DNA from: Conus ventricosus
Taxonomy: Eukaryota; Mollusca; Gastropoda; Neogastropoda; Conidae
Assembly: GCA_018398815.1 (NCBI GenBank)
Contig: CM031601.1
Location: forward strand, 23,914,909-23,978,908
Reading direction: 5' to 3'
DNA: 64,000 nucleotides
Shown here: positions 1 to 9,995 of the stretch, piece after piece
How the letters are laid out: every line of letters begins with the position of its first letter
Numbering within the stretch: the stretch's first letter is position 1
Notes under the pieces: generated by a model
Told to the model about the DNA's origin: nothing
Seen by the model: the letters and a program-made list of their open reading frames with translations, nothing else
Databases searched by the model: none
Made by a program: the position numbers and the translations under genes

Positions 1-885
1 GATGATTCCTAGTGATAGGACTAAAGTGATCATTAGTTTGTATAACCATATTTGTGGTAAAAATGCAAACAAGGTTTTTTTTACTCTGTCATAGTCAAAC
101 ATTTTTTTTCACTTTCTGTGAAATGTTACGTTTTTTTGTAGATATAATTCTTCGGTCATTGTCTGAGACTGTCCTCAAAGATTTCATCTGAGCACTTGTT
201 CAAGTTTCAAGTGCTAAATGTTGAGGAAAAAATGTGTTGCAGGGTTTGTCTGCTTTCTACTTTCCACCAACTTATTTTGTGAATGGAAATTTGTATGTAA
301 TAGCTCATTTCATTTGGTATTTGAGAGTTTTGCCTTCAAGTATGTGAAAGGAGAAACCGTCCAGGACTTCAGTTAATGAAATGGAATGATGCTGGAAAAT
401 TACCTGAAGCATACATGCATTTTAAAGGTGTTTGGTTTCTTAGAGACTTGTCATCACAGTACCAGCTTCACTCAATATGGTTCACTTGTTGAGGTGACCG
501 TTCATTACTGTGAACAGCGAATGTTTCCTCGCTATACCACTGAATCTGTTTGATTTTCTGGTACGATAGGAAACGACATTCTTTCTCTGAGTAGACTTAA
601 ATCGTGATTTTTAGGGGAATGCCATTTCACTGATAAATGAGTATATTACAATTTTCATTTGTCCTTGGACTGAAATTGTCATATGTTCACAAACAGTTTA
701 TCCAACAGTCGGGAGAGAGTCCAACAGTCGGGAGAGAAAACCCAATAATATGGACAATAGGACGATAATCTGTATCTTCCTGTTCACTATTATTTCAGAC
801 CTACCAACTTCTCATATTTCACCATTTTGTTTTATTTGGATCCTGAATACACTTGCATGGTCATGACATCTGAGGAGGGAAAAAA
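1..885 (+). repeat. Upstream copy of a ~0.87-kb duplicated non-coding block
   Basis: This block matches 1805-2665 almost base for base, with small indels, at a spacing of about 1.8 kb. Shared landmarks in order are the 'GATTCCTAG' start, 'CAAGTTTCA' near 205, a hairpin at 521-579 and 'CCTGAATACACTTGCATGGT' near 842. No conserved reading frame is visible, and the short ORFs here do not survive in the second copy. It reads as a segmental or tandem duplication of non-coding DNA. It may be intron of OGT, whose first visible exon is at 10347. Confidence 0.8.
521..579 (+). other. Imperfect hairpin, copy 1 of a recurring family
   Basis: The left arm is ATGTTTCCTCGCTATACCA and the right arm is TGGTACGATAGGAAACGACAT, with a loop of about 19 nt. 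The arms pair through TTTCCT/AGGAAA and TACCA/TGGTA with a 3-nt bulge near the base. The same stem recurs at 1488, 2327, 5111 and, decayed, near 6728 and 7012. Possible identities are a microRNA-like precursor, a MITE core or a chance inverted repeat carried by duplication. Transcription cannot be judged from sequence. Confidence 0.5.
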
Positions 886-1264
886 TGTATGATTTGTTGA
901 CGTGATTTTTTAAAAATTAAAAGATGGTAGGAGAGTCTTGTTTGAGAATGATTTTTCAGATGGATAAGGAGGAAAAGACAGCCGTGTGTGGACACAGTTG
1001 CTGAATGGACGCTTTTCTAAATTTTTAGTTCAAAGGCTTTCGAGTACATCTGTGTTGGTAGAGAAACTTGTCGACAAAACTGAAATGGAATGGAAAGATG
1101 GACATTTTCAATGGAGTTGTGTGTTCTGAATGCTCTTGTAAACAAATAATAGATTAGGAGGAAAAACAGGGGGGTTGGGCGGGGATTATTTTTGTAGTTT
1201 TATTAACTCTATCAAAGAGTGACTCTGCTTGCATCAGAAAGAGGTATAGTTCATTTCTTGTGAC

Positions 1265-1660
1265 GGAGTTTGTGCTCTGTAAATTGAAAACAGAAGTAGA
1301 GACCTAGATGAACATGATCATACTGTAATAAGTTACAGATGGTTGTTTCCAAAATGCATAGACACCAGTCTTCTAGTGTAATTACAGTGGACTTGGTGCT
1401 CCTGTAAAGATAATGGTTATAAACAGTACCAGCTTCAGTCAACATTGTTCTATGGTTGAACTGACTGTTCATTACTGTGAACACTAAATGTTTTCTCGCT
1501 ATACCATTGAAAGTGTGTGATTCTCTGGTACGAAAGGAAACAACATAGTTTGCTATGTGCATGTCAGTGTGACTACTAAATAACAAACATTAGCATTCTT
1601 CACATGATTTTGCCAACAATGTCGGTGCTGTAAGGAACCAGTCTTTTACTCTGAGCCTTT
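1265..1660 (+). repeat. Copy A of a second duplicated block (with 4800-5290)
   Basis: The run from 'CTCTGTAAATTG' through 'GTAGAGACCTAGATGAACAT' to the hairpin and 'CCAACAATGTCGGTGCT' is repeated at 4800-5260. On the minus strand the two copies give related ORFs of about 110 aa (1251-1586 and 4997-5329). They are low-complexity in function terms and end at different places, so I treat them as chance ORFs in a repeat. Confidence 0.7.
1488..1546 (+). other. Imperfect hairpin, copy 2
   Basis: The left arm contains TTTTCTCGCTATACCA and the right arm TGGTACGAAAGGAAACAACAT. The loop differs from copy 1 (ATTGAAAGTGTG), while the stem outline is kept. Confidence 0.45.
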
Positions 1661-1804
1661 AAGTAGTGATTGCCTTGGTATCCCTCTCAGCCTGGTATGT
1701 TCTGGCTGTTCAAATGGAAGAATAGTGTTGCTTTGCTCGAACTGTCATTAACAGGATTTTCACTTAAGGCACACAGTTATCCAGTTTGAATAATTCTGTG
1801 ATAC

Positions 1805-2665
1805 ATGATTCCTAGATGAATAGGGACTAAAGTGATCATTCAGTTTGTATAACCATATTTGTGGTAAAATGCAACCAAGGTTTTTTTACTCTGTCATTAG
1901 TCAAACATTTTTTCTTCACTTCTGTGAAATGTTACGTTTTTTTGTAGATATAATTCTTCGGTCATTATCTGAGACTGTCCTCAAAAGATTTCATCTGAGC
2001 ACTTCTTCAAGTTTCAGGTGCTAAATATTGAGGAAAAAATGTGTTGCAGGGTTTGTCTGCTTTCTACTTTCCGCTAACTTATTTTGTGAATGGAAATTTG
2101 TATGTAATAGCTCATTTCATTTGGTATTTGTGAGTTTTGCCTTCAAGTATGTGAAAGGAGAAACCGTCTAGGACTTCAGTTAATGAAATGGAATGATGTT
2201 GGAAAATTACCTGAAGCATACATGCATTTTAAGGTGTTTGGTTTCTTAGAGACTTGTCATCACAGTACCAGCTTCACTCAATATGGTTCACTTGTTGAGA
2301 TGACCGTTCATTACTGTGAACAGCGAACGTTTCTTCGCTATACCACTGAATCTGTTTGATTCTCTGGTACGATAGGAAACGACATTCTTTCTCTGAGTAG
2401 ACTTAAATCGTGGTTTTTAGGGGAATGCTATTTCTCTGTTAAATGTGTGTATAAGAATTTTCATTTGTCCTAGGACTGAAATTGTTTTATGTTCACAAAC
2501 AGTTATGTCCAACAGTCGGGAGAGAAAACCAAATAACATGGACAATAGGACGATGATCTGTTTTCTCCCAGGGCACTGTTATTTCAGACCTACCAACTTT
2601 TTATATCTCACCATTTTGTTTTATTTGGATCCTGAATACACTTGCATGGTCATCTGAGGAAAAAA
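1805..2665 (+). repeat. Downstream copy of the ~0.87-kb duplicated block
   Basis: This is the same-orientation counterpart of 1-885. The copies differ by scattered substitutions and one-base indels, and this copy stops at about 2665, where an unrelated GGGGTCCC-rich segment begins. The ORF at 2445-2657 falls inside and has no coding look. Confidence 0.8.
2327..2385 (+). other. Imperfect hairpin, copy 3
   Basis: This lies in the downstream copy of the 0.87-kb block. The right arm is identical to copy 1, and the left arm has one change (TTTCTTCG). Confidence 0.45.
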
Positions 2666-2667
2666 AA

Positions 2668-3130
2668 TACACGATACAGGGCTTCTGCTGGGGTGAAAAT
2701 CTTTCCGGTCCCAGGGACCCCTTCATCAGATTTTTAAGGGGTCCCAGGCTAACATTAAGGGGTCCCTACACCACATAAAAACAACAAAATATACGTTAAA
2801 AAATTGCATCCCTGCACGCGCACTGCAATTGTCACAGACACATCGTCACAAGAAAAACAACAAAATAAACATCAAAAATTGTATCCCTACACAAGCACTT
2901 AATTTTCTCAGACACATTGTCACAATAAAGCACAACAAAATAAACGCACGCTTCGAGAAACATGTTGGAAACAAAGGCTTCGCGGAAATGCCTCCCCCAT
3001 CCGGGAAAATGAAAAGCGTCATCGTGACATGTGGCTCAAAGTAGGAAAATTCGGTCAACTGAAAACGGGGCTGTGGCCTAGCGTTTTTCTTTCCAGCCGA
3101 CAGCGGCACGACGCCACGATTCCCTGCTGC
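2668..3130. mobile_element. Transposon-like debris with GGGGTCCC motifs and a short internal duplication
   Basis: The segment opens with 'CAGGGCTTCTGCTGGGG' and carries repeated AAGGGGTCCC motifs. Two related ~75-bp stretches follow (2780-2860 and 2860-2945), each with 'CAACAAAATA...AAATTG.ATCCCT.CAC..GCAC'. It abruptly replaces the 0.87-kb block and has no ORF I trust. The composition suggests a non-autonomous DNA element, but I found no terminal inverted repeat or target-site duplication. Confidence 0.3.
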
Positions 3131-3558
3131 CGGGCGTGCCGCGCACAGCGCTCATTCCCTGCCGACGCACAGATTTGGCCACTTTTTAATTTATTTTTAC
3201 GGTAGCTCTACAACAACTGACGGTCTTGTGTCACAGGAAAGAACAAACACTCAACTCCAATCATCACCAGATCCACTTTGTAATACGATTTCAAGCGCTT
3301 CATTGAGCGAGAAATTGCTACACCCCCGACGAGACCAGCCCACTTAGTTCGTTTCAGGTCATTCACTTCAAGCCTTCGTCTCACGAGAAGTAGCATTGAG
3401 CAGGACTACTTCCGGCATGCGCTTTCGTGACATTCGCCACTGCTTTCCGCACTGGGTCGATGTGATCGAATTTGAACAAGATTAAAGAAAAAGAAGGAAA
3501 AAATAAAAATGCCAAAGCGTACAGACATAGTTCCGCGAAATTCTGTGACAGGAGATAT

Positions 3559-3782
3559 TGATTCTGGTGTGGCAAAACAAATGGCGATGGGAGTGGCTGA
3601 ACAGGAGCCACGAAAATGAAACGTTTTCGTCGTGCTTGGAACAGTTGATAGACTTACCACCACATTTTGGAGAAAGAAAAGAAGAAAGAAAGAAAAAGTT
3701 TGAACTGTTCCAGAAGGAACACATTTGGCTGGCTTCAAGAGAAAATCCATTGAACATCACAGACAGGAGGCAAAGAGAATGA
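3559..3782 (+). CDS. Unrecognised short ORF, possible transposon ORF remnant
   Basis: The reading frame across 3559-3782 has a charged segment (around 'PPHFGERKEERKKKFELF') and looks more protein-like than its neighbours. No domain is recognised. An in-frame ATG follows 'AAAAT' at 3509 in another frame, suggesting a frameshifted remnant. The flanks, 3130-3558 and 3783-4370, show no gene. I cannot assign a function and may be over-reading a lysine/glutamate-rich stretch. Confidence 0.2.
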
Positions 3783-4374
3783 GGTTTGGACATTACAAAA
3801 AGTAGGCTCTGCTCGTGAAGCAGATGGCTGAGAAAATCAGGCAAAAAGTAGTCTTCATCTCATTCACATTGCTTGCACTGAAGAGACACATAACTTAAAA
3901 TTTGTACGTTAAAAGAGACACAAAACTTAAACTCATTTTGTACTGTATTCAGATAGATGTAAAAGTAAAAGGAGTAACTAATGTTGAGGAGACGGATCAT
4001 AAAAGAATTGAACATAGTAAACAAAACAAAACTGGAACTCAAGACATGAAATAGACCACTACTGTGCTGTGCTATGCTGTGTTGGTGGTGCTGGACATGA
4101 TGACCAAAGTTGTGCAAAATGAGGGGTCTCCTGTGTGTACACTGTGTGTGCTTCACTGACATAGTAAGTAAAACGTTTACAATTTGACTTAATGTATGCC
4201 ACCTAAAGCAATGTAGATATGTACTCATTTTTGCTATGTGACTACATGGGTTTAAAACCTCCTTTGGGTTGAAGGAATGACTGATAAAGTGATTCTAGGA
4301 GAGCTTATTTTGTGGCAGAAATTGCTTAGTATGAAGAACTGAAATTAGTTCAAGGAGAGGCTTTTTTACAGGCT

Positions 4375-4700
4375 AGAATTGCTGAAAAACCTTCAGCTTC
4401 AGGGGGCGCTGCCCCCTCACCCCCACCTGGACCCCAAACATTTTCAGGGAAAAATGATTTTCCTTCAGTACCATGCCTGTTTCATGGAAAGTGTAGGAAT
4501 TTTTTTATGTTCCCGTCGTCTGATTTTGGACGACACGGCAGAATGTACTGCTGTCTGTCCGTCGTCCGGACTTGGACGACTCGCCTCAAGGGAGAGAAAT
4601 CCTGTCATCCACTTTTGTCACGACTCGGCTGGTAAAGGTTAAGCTTAGTCAGTCAGCCTCAGCAGACGACAAAAAGAGACTGTCCTACTCGCTTTGTTAC
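4375..4700. other. Non-coding stretch with GGGGGCGCTGCCCCC palindrome
   Basis: The 'GGGGGCGCTGCCCCC' palindrome at about 4401 is followed by a 'CGTCGTCTGATTTTGGACGA' and 'CGTCGTCCGGACTTGGACGA' pair about 50 bp apart. It resembles the degraded end of a repeat. No conserved ORF is visible. Confidence 0.3.
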
Positions 4701-4796
4701 TGTTCTAACTTGAAAAGGGATGGGTTTGGTCCGAAGTGTAGCAGACCTACGATGTTACGGCACCCAAGTGGAGACCTTGTTGAACATGATCATTTT

Positions 4797-4951
4797 GCTC
4801 TGTAAATTGTAAACAGAAGTAGAGACCTAGATGAACATGATCGTACTTCTCTGTAAATTGAAAACGGAAGTAGAGACCTAGATGAACATGATCGTACTTC
4901 TCAATAAATTGAAAACAAAAGTAGAGACCTAGATGAACATGATCATACTAT
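4797..4951 (+). repeat. Three-copy ~51-bp tandem repeat
   Basis: Each unit runs 'CTCTGTAAATTG...AGTAGAGACCTAGATGAACA...TGATCGTACTT'. The third unit is altered at its start (CTCAATAAATTG). Copy A of the block at 1265 has only one such unit, so the expansion is specific to copy B, which continues to about 5290. Confidence 0.8.
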
Positions 4952-5110
4952 AATCATTACAGACGGTTGATTCCAAAATGCATTGACATCAGTCTTCTAG
5001 TGTACTTGCAGTGGACTTGGTGCTTCTGTAAAGATAATGGTTATCACAGTACCAGCTTCAGTCAATATTGTTCTATGGTTGAACTGACTGTTCATTACTG
5101 TGAACACGAA

Positions 5111-5169
5111 ATGTTGTCTCGCGATACCATTGAAAGTGTGTGATTCTTTGGTACGAAAGGAAACAACAT
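5111..5169 (+). other. Imperfect hairpin, copy 4
   Basis: The left arm is ATGTTGTCTCGCGATACCA and the right arm TGGTACGAAAGGAAACAACAT. It sits in the second copy of the 1.27-1.66 kb block and is closest to copy 2. Confidence 0.45.
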
Positions 5170-5835
5170 AGTTTACTACATGCTTGTCAGTATGACTGTA
5201 CAGAGTAACAAACATTAGCATTCTTCCCTTGATTTTGCCAACAATGTTGGTGCTATAAGGAACCAGTCTTTTACTCTCTCCACCTATAACCCTTTCACCG
5301 CCAGACATTCTATTTTGCATAAATCCCAATCGCCAGTCATTTTTCAGAAAATCTCATTTCATACCAGCATGTGTTAAATGTGGATATCTCTGGAAACTAA
5401 GCAATCAATTCTCATGCTGTTTTTTGGGATGTGGAGGAAATAAACTGTACTTTTGTTAAATTATAGAATGTTGGTAATGGTTAGACAACAATTTCAAATT
5501 TTTGGTAATTTCAAGTGCAAAAAAAAAAAAATTCAAAATAAAAAATTGAATGCTATCTTTAGTGTCAACATAAAAAAGAAGAAAGCATGCAATCAAACAC
5601 TGAACAAAGAAGGAAAAATACTCCACTCGCAAAATAAAGACCAGAAAGTATGTAATATCCAACAGAAAAATGAAAAACAAAAAAAACAGCAATAAATCAA
5701 CATACCCCAACAGCAATAAAGAGCTGGAAGAAGTCCACAGGTTAAAAATCATCCTTGTTCACCAGCACTCCAGAAACAACATTCAGAGAAATAATTAGTG
5801 ATATGACTAATGATGAGGTTATGCAGAAAAGGAAC

Positions 5836-5851
5836 CACACACACACACACA

Positions 5852-5914
<63 letters not shown>

Positions 5915-6061
5915 GCGCACACGCACGCACACACACACAAAACACTGCTTACACCTCACTGGCACACACATGAAAGAAAGAAAAGACACACACACACACA
6001 CTCACTTTCTTATGCCCCACTTGTACACACATGGAAGAAAGAAAAAGGGAACACACATGCA

Positions 6062-6102
<41 letters not shown>

Positions 6103-6105
6103 TGC
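5836..6105. repeat. Compound AC microsatellite
   Basis: AC/CACA tracts (5836-5940, 5989-6002, 6068-6101) are separated by two related spacers of the form 'CACACATG(A/G)AAGAAAGAAAA', showing that the compound array itself was duplicated. Histidine/threonine- and cysteine/valine-rich ORFs over it are artefacts of the dinucleotide. Confidence 0.95.
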
Positions 6106-6300
6106 ACATGCACATACATCCCTTTTACTCTCACTGTTCAAAGCAATATTTTCTATGAAAACATTCACTTGCCTTTGGGTCTCTATTACCTGAAGAGCAA
6201 TTCTGATAGGGCAGCTCACCACTCCAACTGGTCTCTGCAGCAGACCTCTGACACATGTCAGTCAGTCAGCCATGCCCCCTTTGACCTCAAATCATGGCGG

Positions 6301-6366
6301 GCCAGCTGGGCAGCCCTGATGTGGCCCTTTGCGGTCGGCTGGGCATAAGCAACATTATCTTCTCTT
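6301..6366 (+). mobile_element. Fragment of the LINE 3' tail family
   Basis: The run 'CAGCCCTGATGTGGCCCTTT', 'GCGGTCGGCTGGG' and 'ATAAGCAACATTATCTT' matches the 3' end of the LINE at 37040-38682 and the short units at 39190 and 41122. Its upstream boundary differs from those short units, so it is probably an independent truncated copy. Confidence 0.7.
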
Positions 6367-7011
6367 AAGCCAGCTGGGCTAAATCATGTCCATCACTAAA
6401 TCATTAGGGTTTTTTCACGTAAAGCAGCAGACAATAGGAGAAGACGGTAGCTTTCAAGTTATGATACACTCAGTTCTTAGTGAAGGTGCTTGCTCTTGAT
6501 TTGAAACGAGAATTGATCCTGATCTGTGGTGGGGTGCAGGTTCACATTTGCATGTATATACGAAAGGCAGGAAGGATTGAAGGTACAGAACAAGTAATAT
6601 GGCAGCACTGTAGTCAAAAGTTGTAACACTGAAAATGAGGCGTTGGCCACAGATGGCAGTTGATAGTGTACTTACCTGAATCAGCAGGTGTTTTCATTGA
6701 GCTGACCGTTATTAATTTGGACAGTAGAAATTACCTCACTATACTTGAACAACTCTCATCCTCTGATAGGATGCTAATTTGCTCTCTTCATTGCTTCATT
6801 TATGTAAATGTGACTTGTTCAGATTGGTAATGATCTGCTCCCCATAATCGCCCGCGGTTTTGTCACCGCAGGATGAAATGAGGACTTTAGAGTGGACAGA
6901 GTTATATTGTGCTTTGACAACAGCACTAAAATTGGGAGTTTGCAAAGGACCACACAGTCCCCTTCAGTTAACATGGTCCTCTTTTCTGACTTTTATTACT
7001 GTGCATACTGT

Positions 7012-7060
7012 ATGTTTCCTCGCTGTGCCACAGAAACTGTGGTTCTCTGGTAAGATTCGG
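7012..7060 (+). other. Decayed hairpin relative
   Basis: ATGTTTCCTCGCTGTGCCA is followed by TTCTCTGGTAAGATTCG, so the left arm and loop entry resemble the family but the right-arm AGGAAA is lost. A second decayed relative lies at about 6728-6774. Both are preceded by the family's upstream 'TTATTACTGTG' or 'GACCGTTATTA' sequence. Confidence 0.3.
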
Positions 7061-7326
7061 CCAGTTTTAAAAAGTCTTCAGAAGATGCTTAGACTTTGAA
7101 TGACAGGAATGACAGACGTGTTTTGTGGAGCTATGAAGTGTCCAACTGTGGATTGATGTGATAACCTTTTATTCAACTCTGCATTCTTGATTGGTGTTGG
7201 AGAAGAAAAGCTGAAAGAAAATATCTGTTCAGGAATCAGAATGTTTAGTAAGTGATTAAATGTTCGATCATCCCTCTATGCAAAAGTTACGGAGAAATCG
7301 ACTAAAAATTGTAAATGTATTGAGTA

Positions 7327-8308
7327 CATAGCTGCCAACTGTTACAGGAAAACCGGGACATATTGTTTTTTTTTTAAAATTTGTCCTATTTTCGTTGTTT
7401 GCTGAAAAAATTCCGGTTTACGAGTTTTCAACAACAACAACAAAAAAAAGCCCAAAATGAAATAAAAGAACGTTTGGCAACTGGTCCGACTGAACAGAAA
7501 TCGTAAACTCTGAAGTCAGCATGAAAGGGGCATAACTAGGCCCATCCCGCGCATGCGCATAGCTGCTGTTCAAATAGTCAACATGGCGTCTTCAAGTGGT
7601 AGCATGGAGAAAACCACAAAACCTAAACGATTCCAGCGGTATCTGCCAGCTTATAAAGACAAGTTTCCATGGGTCACTTCTTGCCCTTCAAAGGGTGAAA
7701 AGTTTGCTGTATGCACCGTGTGTCGATGTCCGGTGAATATTTCACATGGGGGAAGAAATGATCTGGCCGATCACGAGAAGACCACGAAGCACAAAAAAAA
7801 ACAACGAAGCTGAGGAATCGGCAGCCGTCAAAAACACTCCGTCAATCTTCACATGCTATGGGGTGTAGTTGTGAGATCATAAGGGCAGAAGGGTGAAGTT
7901 GATGGAACTTGAACTGAAGAATGTGGGTGTAGCTGATGGAAGCCCAGGACTGTGAGTGCTGTTGATTGGGGGGCAGAGCATCTTTTATGTTCATCCTACA
8001 TCAATATGGAAGATAAAAAAGCTGTTTGGGCAAGTCTTATTTTGTGTGTTTTGTATATTAATCTATAGAAAAAATATGGTGGCTACCTACATAAGAGGCT
8101 TTTTTTTTTACACAAAATATTTCATTGTATGCAACATACTAATATGCATGCTTTGATATGGTTTAATAATAGGCTTGCTTTTGATTAGTTTTCCTATCAG
8201 GAGATGAAAAATATGCCTGTCAGAGTGTAAAAAAAGGCTTCAGCCCCCCTCCCGAACCCATCCCCGTGAGGTGTTACTCTTTTTGACTCTGAGAGGTTGG
8301 CAGCTATG
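7327..8308 (+). mobile_element. 982-bp non-autonomous TIR DNA transposon, hAT-like
   Basis: The ends are perfect 13-bp terminal inverted repeats, CATAGCTGCCAAC at 7327-7339 and GTTGGCAGCTATG at 8296-8308. They are flanked by TGAGTA at 7321-7326 and 8309-8314. Six bases is shorter than the usual 8-bp hAT duplication, so either a consensus indel trimmed it or the superfamily differs. The only ORF is a small BED-finger-like protein; no transposase catalytic domain fits. The interior also holds a T-rich run and no second ORF. Confidence 0.75.
7583..7813 (+). CDS. Short BED-type zinc-finger-like protein inside the TIR element
   Basis: The 76-codon ORF starts at an ATG in 'AACATGGCG', a better context than the in-frame ATG at 7553. 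It contains a conserved block: aromatic 'RYLPAYKDKFPWV', then 'FAVCTVC', then 'ISHGGRNDLADHEKTTKHKK'. The C-x2-C followed by H-x4-H is the zinc-binding layout of BED-like fingers at the N-terminus of many hAT transposases, so it probably binds element ends. It is closely related in layout to the N-terminal ORF at 8818. The stop at 7811-7813 cuts it just after the finger, so it is a remnant or a DNA-binding-only product. No catalytic residues are present. Confidence 0.55.
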   Translation: MASSSGSMEKTTKPKRFQRYLPAYKDKFPWVTSCPSKGEKFAVCTVCRCPVNISHGGRNDLADHEKTTKHKKKQRS

Positions 8309-8816
8309 TGAGTACAAAATTGAAGACAGTTGATAAAATTGTAAATGATAGTATTAGTGTGGGAGAAAACTTTGCTCACATCTGGAAGTAAATGAAAGCT
8401 TCCAGACACGAGAGTTCTTACTTCCTTTACAACATGTCCTAAAAGAGCAGTGCAGTCCATGCAGTTCAAGGTTTGAGTATTGGTCTGTTATCTTTCACAT
8501 TATCAGGTGAATAGTAACAGCAGACATGTTTACCTCTCCGACCTACCGGGAGATTCTCCCGAGTTCAGACGTTGTTATACGGTCTCCGCTCGACTTCAAA
8601 TCTCCCGATCGCGAAACGCGCTTCTCCCTGCGTTGCTCACCGAAACCACTTCGGCAGATTTCCGATCCAGAATTTTATCAACATACAGTTCATGTCGGTG
8701 GCGCCGGCCAAGTTACCTGTTCTCTCGCGCGTGTGCGGTGATGAGTTACGCGTCCGCCATAGTCGTCGCGGGCGGGAAGTTGATGCAGCTGAACGCTACC
8801 ACTTCTGCGCAGTGAA
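8309..8816. other. Intergenic stretch upstream of the hAT remnant
   Basis: I see no gene here. A palindromic 'CCGGGAGATTCTCCCG' lies near 8547 and resembles subterminal sequence of hAT-like elements. GC and CpG content rise towards 8700-8816, as expected for the 5' leader of the following ORF. I could not pair an inverted repeat with the far side. Confidence 0.3.
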
Positions 8817-8817
8817 A

Positions 8818-9644
8818 ATGGCGGCGATTGAGAAGAAGCGTGCTCATGAAACTGATGAAAGCGGCGGCGACTCAGACTGTGATTCCCGTGTGATTGATGC
8901 GGTTAAGAAGAAGAAGAAGAAATATTTTCAAAAGTTCAAGCTGCAGTACCAGACAGACTTCCCGGACATTATATCATCAAGTAAAGGAGCAGAGTTCGCC
9001 TTCTGCACCAAGTGCAAACTTCACTTCAGTATCTCCAGAGCATACTACATTATAGTATGCTCTGGTATCTCGCATGGCGGACAACACGACATAAAAAGGC
9101 ATGTCAACTGTGAGTCTCATAAGTGTTGCGCGCGCAGTTCCGGCCCACAGATTACGAACTTTTTTACGGCTGCCGTGACCAAAGACGACGCCAAAGGAAA
9201 GTTGGAAGATGACATCACAAAAACAAAGGCAGAAGCAACACTGTGTCGAGTGATAGGAGGTGTCACAGCTGACACAGTCATTGAACAGTTCATCACATAT
9301 CAGTGTACTGATATAAGGCAATGTGTGACTGAAGGGGATGCTGATGGGATTGATTCCACATGGAAGAAGATTGGGGAACTGGATGAGGGCTTCTGTCAGA
9401 ATTGTCTCTTGTGATGAGAGGTATCTTGACTATTCCTCATGGCAGCGCTCACTGTGAGCGTGTCTTCTCATGTGTCAAGAAGAACAGGACTAGCCAGCGG
9501 GCCTCCCTTTCAGATGTTACCCTGGAGAGTTTACTGGTGGTCAAATCAGATCCCAGGGAACCTGTCGAGGCTGTCAGGGACATGTCCTCTGAATCCGTGC
9601 GCAGGTTAAGAAGTGCTTACACGCAAAGTCTTAAGCACCACTAG
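8818..9644 (+). pseudogene. Internally deleted, frameshifted hAT-family transposase
   Basis: hAT transposases are cut-and-paste enzymes with an N-terminal BED finger, an RNase H-like catalytic core and a C-terminal dimerisation region. The first ORF (8818-9414, 198 aa from an ATG in 'AAAATGGCG') carries a basic stretch, an aromatic 'YFQKFKLQYQTDFP' block, then 'CTKCKLHF' and 'ISHGGQHDIKRHVNCESHK', which is the finger. The second frame (about 9395-9644) carries 'RGILTIPHGSAHCERVFSCV', the hallmark hAT dimerisation motif, and ends 'LKHH'. The whole core that should lie between them is missing; the parts are separated by only ~90 codons. One frameshift near 9395 separates the halves. The finger also holds a 12-codon insertion. 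It is either dead or a possible repressor-type derivative. Confidence 0.75.
9029..9071 (+). repeat. Palindromic mini-insertion with 7-bp flanking duplication in the zinc finger
   Basis: GTATCTC at 9029-9035 and 9065-9071 flanks a perfect inverted repeat (CAGAGCATACTA, 5-nt loop, TAGTATGCTCTG). Insert plus one duplicate is 36 bp, so the frame is kept and 12 residues are added between 'HFSI' and 'SHGG' of the finger. The sister ORF at 7583 lacks it. Confidence 0.75.
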
Positions 9645-9686
9645 ACTAACCTAAAATGAAAAGACAGCAAGCCATGTACTGTATAT

Positions 9687-9995
9687 TCATCATGCAGAAC
9701 TATTTTTAAGTTAGTGAAAAGTGCTATTTGCTCTCCCTGTGTGTAGTCACCATGCAGAACTGTATCTAGTTAGTGACAAACTGTGCTGGCTGCTCTCCCT
9801 GTGTGTAGGCATCATGCAGAGCTGTATGAAGTTAGTGACAAACTGTGCTGGCTGCTTTCCCTGTGTGTAGTCATCATGCAGAGCTGTATGAAGTTAGTGA
9901 CAAACTGTGCTGGCTGCTCTCCCTGTGTGTAGGCATCATGCAGAACTGTATGAAGTTAGTGGAAAAGTGCTGGTTGCTCTCCCTGTGTGGTGTAA
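9687..9995 (+). repeat. Five-unit ~62-bp minisatellite
   Basis: Repeats of 'CATCATGCAGAACTGTATGA...GTTAGTGACAAACTGTGCTGG...CTGCTCTCCCTGTGTGTAG' follow the transposase stop codon. An AATAAA lies just after, at about 10008, and could serve as its polyadenylation signal. Confidence 0.85.

Noticed and set aside
1251..1586. Minus-strand ORF of 111 aa with a related ORF at 4997-5329
   Set aside because: Similarity follows from block duplication; ends and frames differ and no protein features appear.
5742..6222. Cys/Val-rich and His/Thr-rich ORFs over AC tracts
   Set aside because: They are translations of a dinucleotide repeat in every frame and have no other coding support.
6860..7099. 79-aa plus-strand ORF as a possible upstream OGT exon
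   Set aside because: No OGT motif is present and it overlaps a decayed hairpin repeat.
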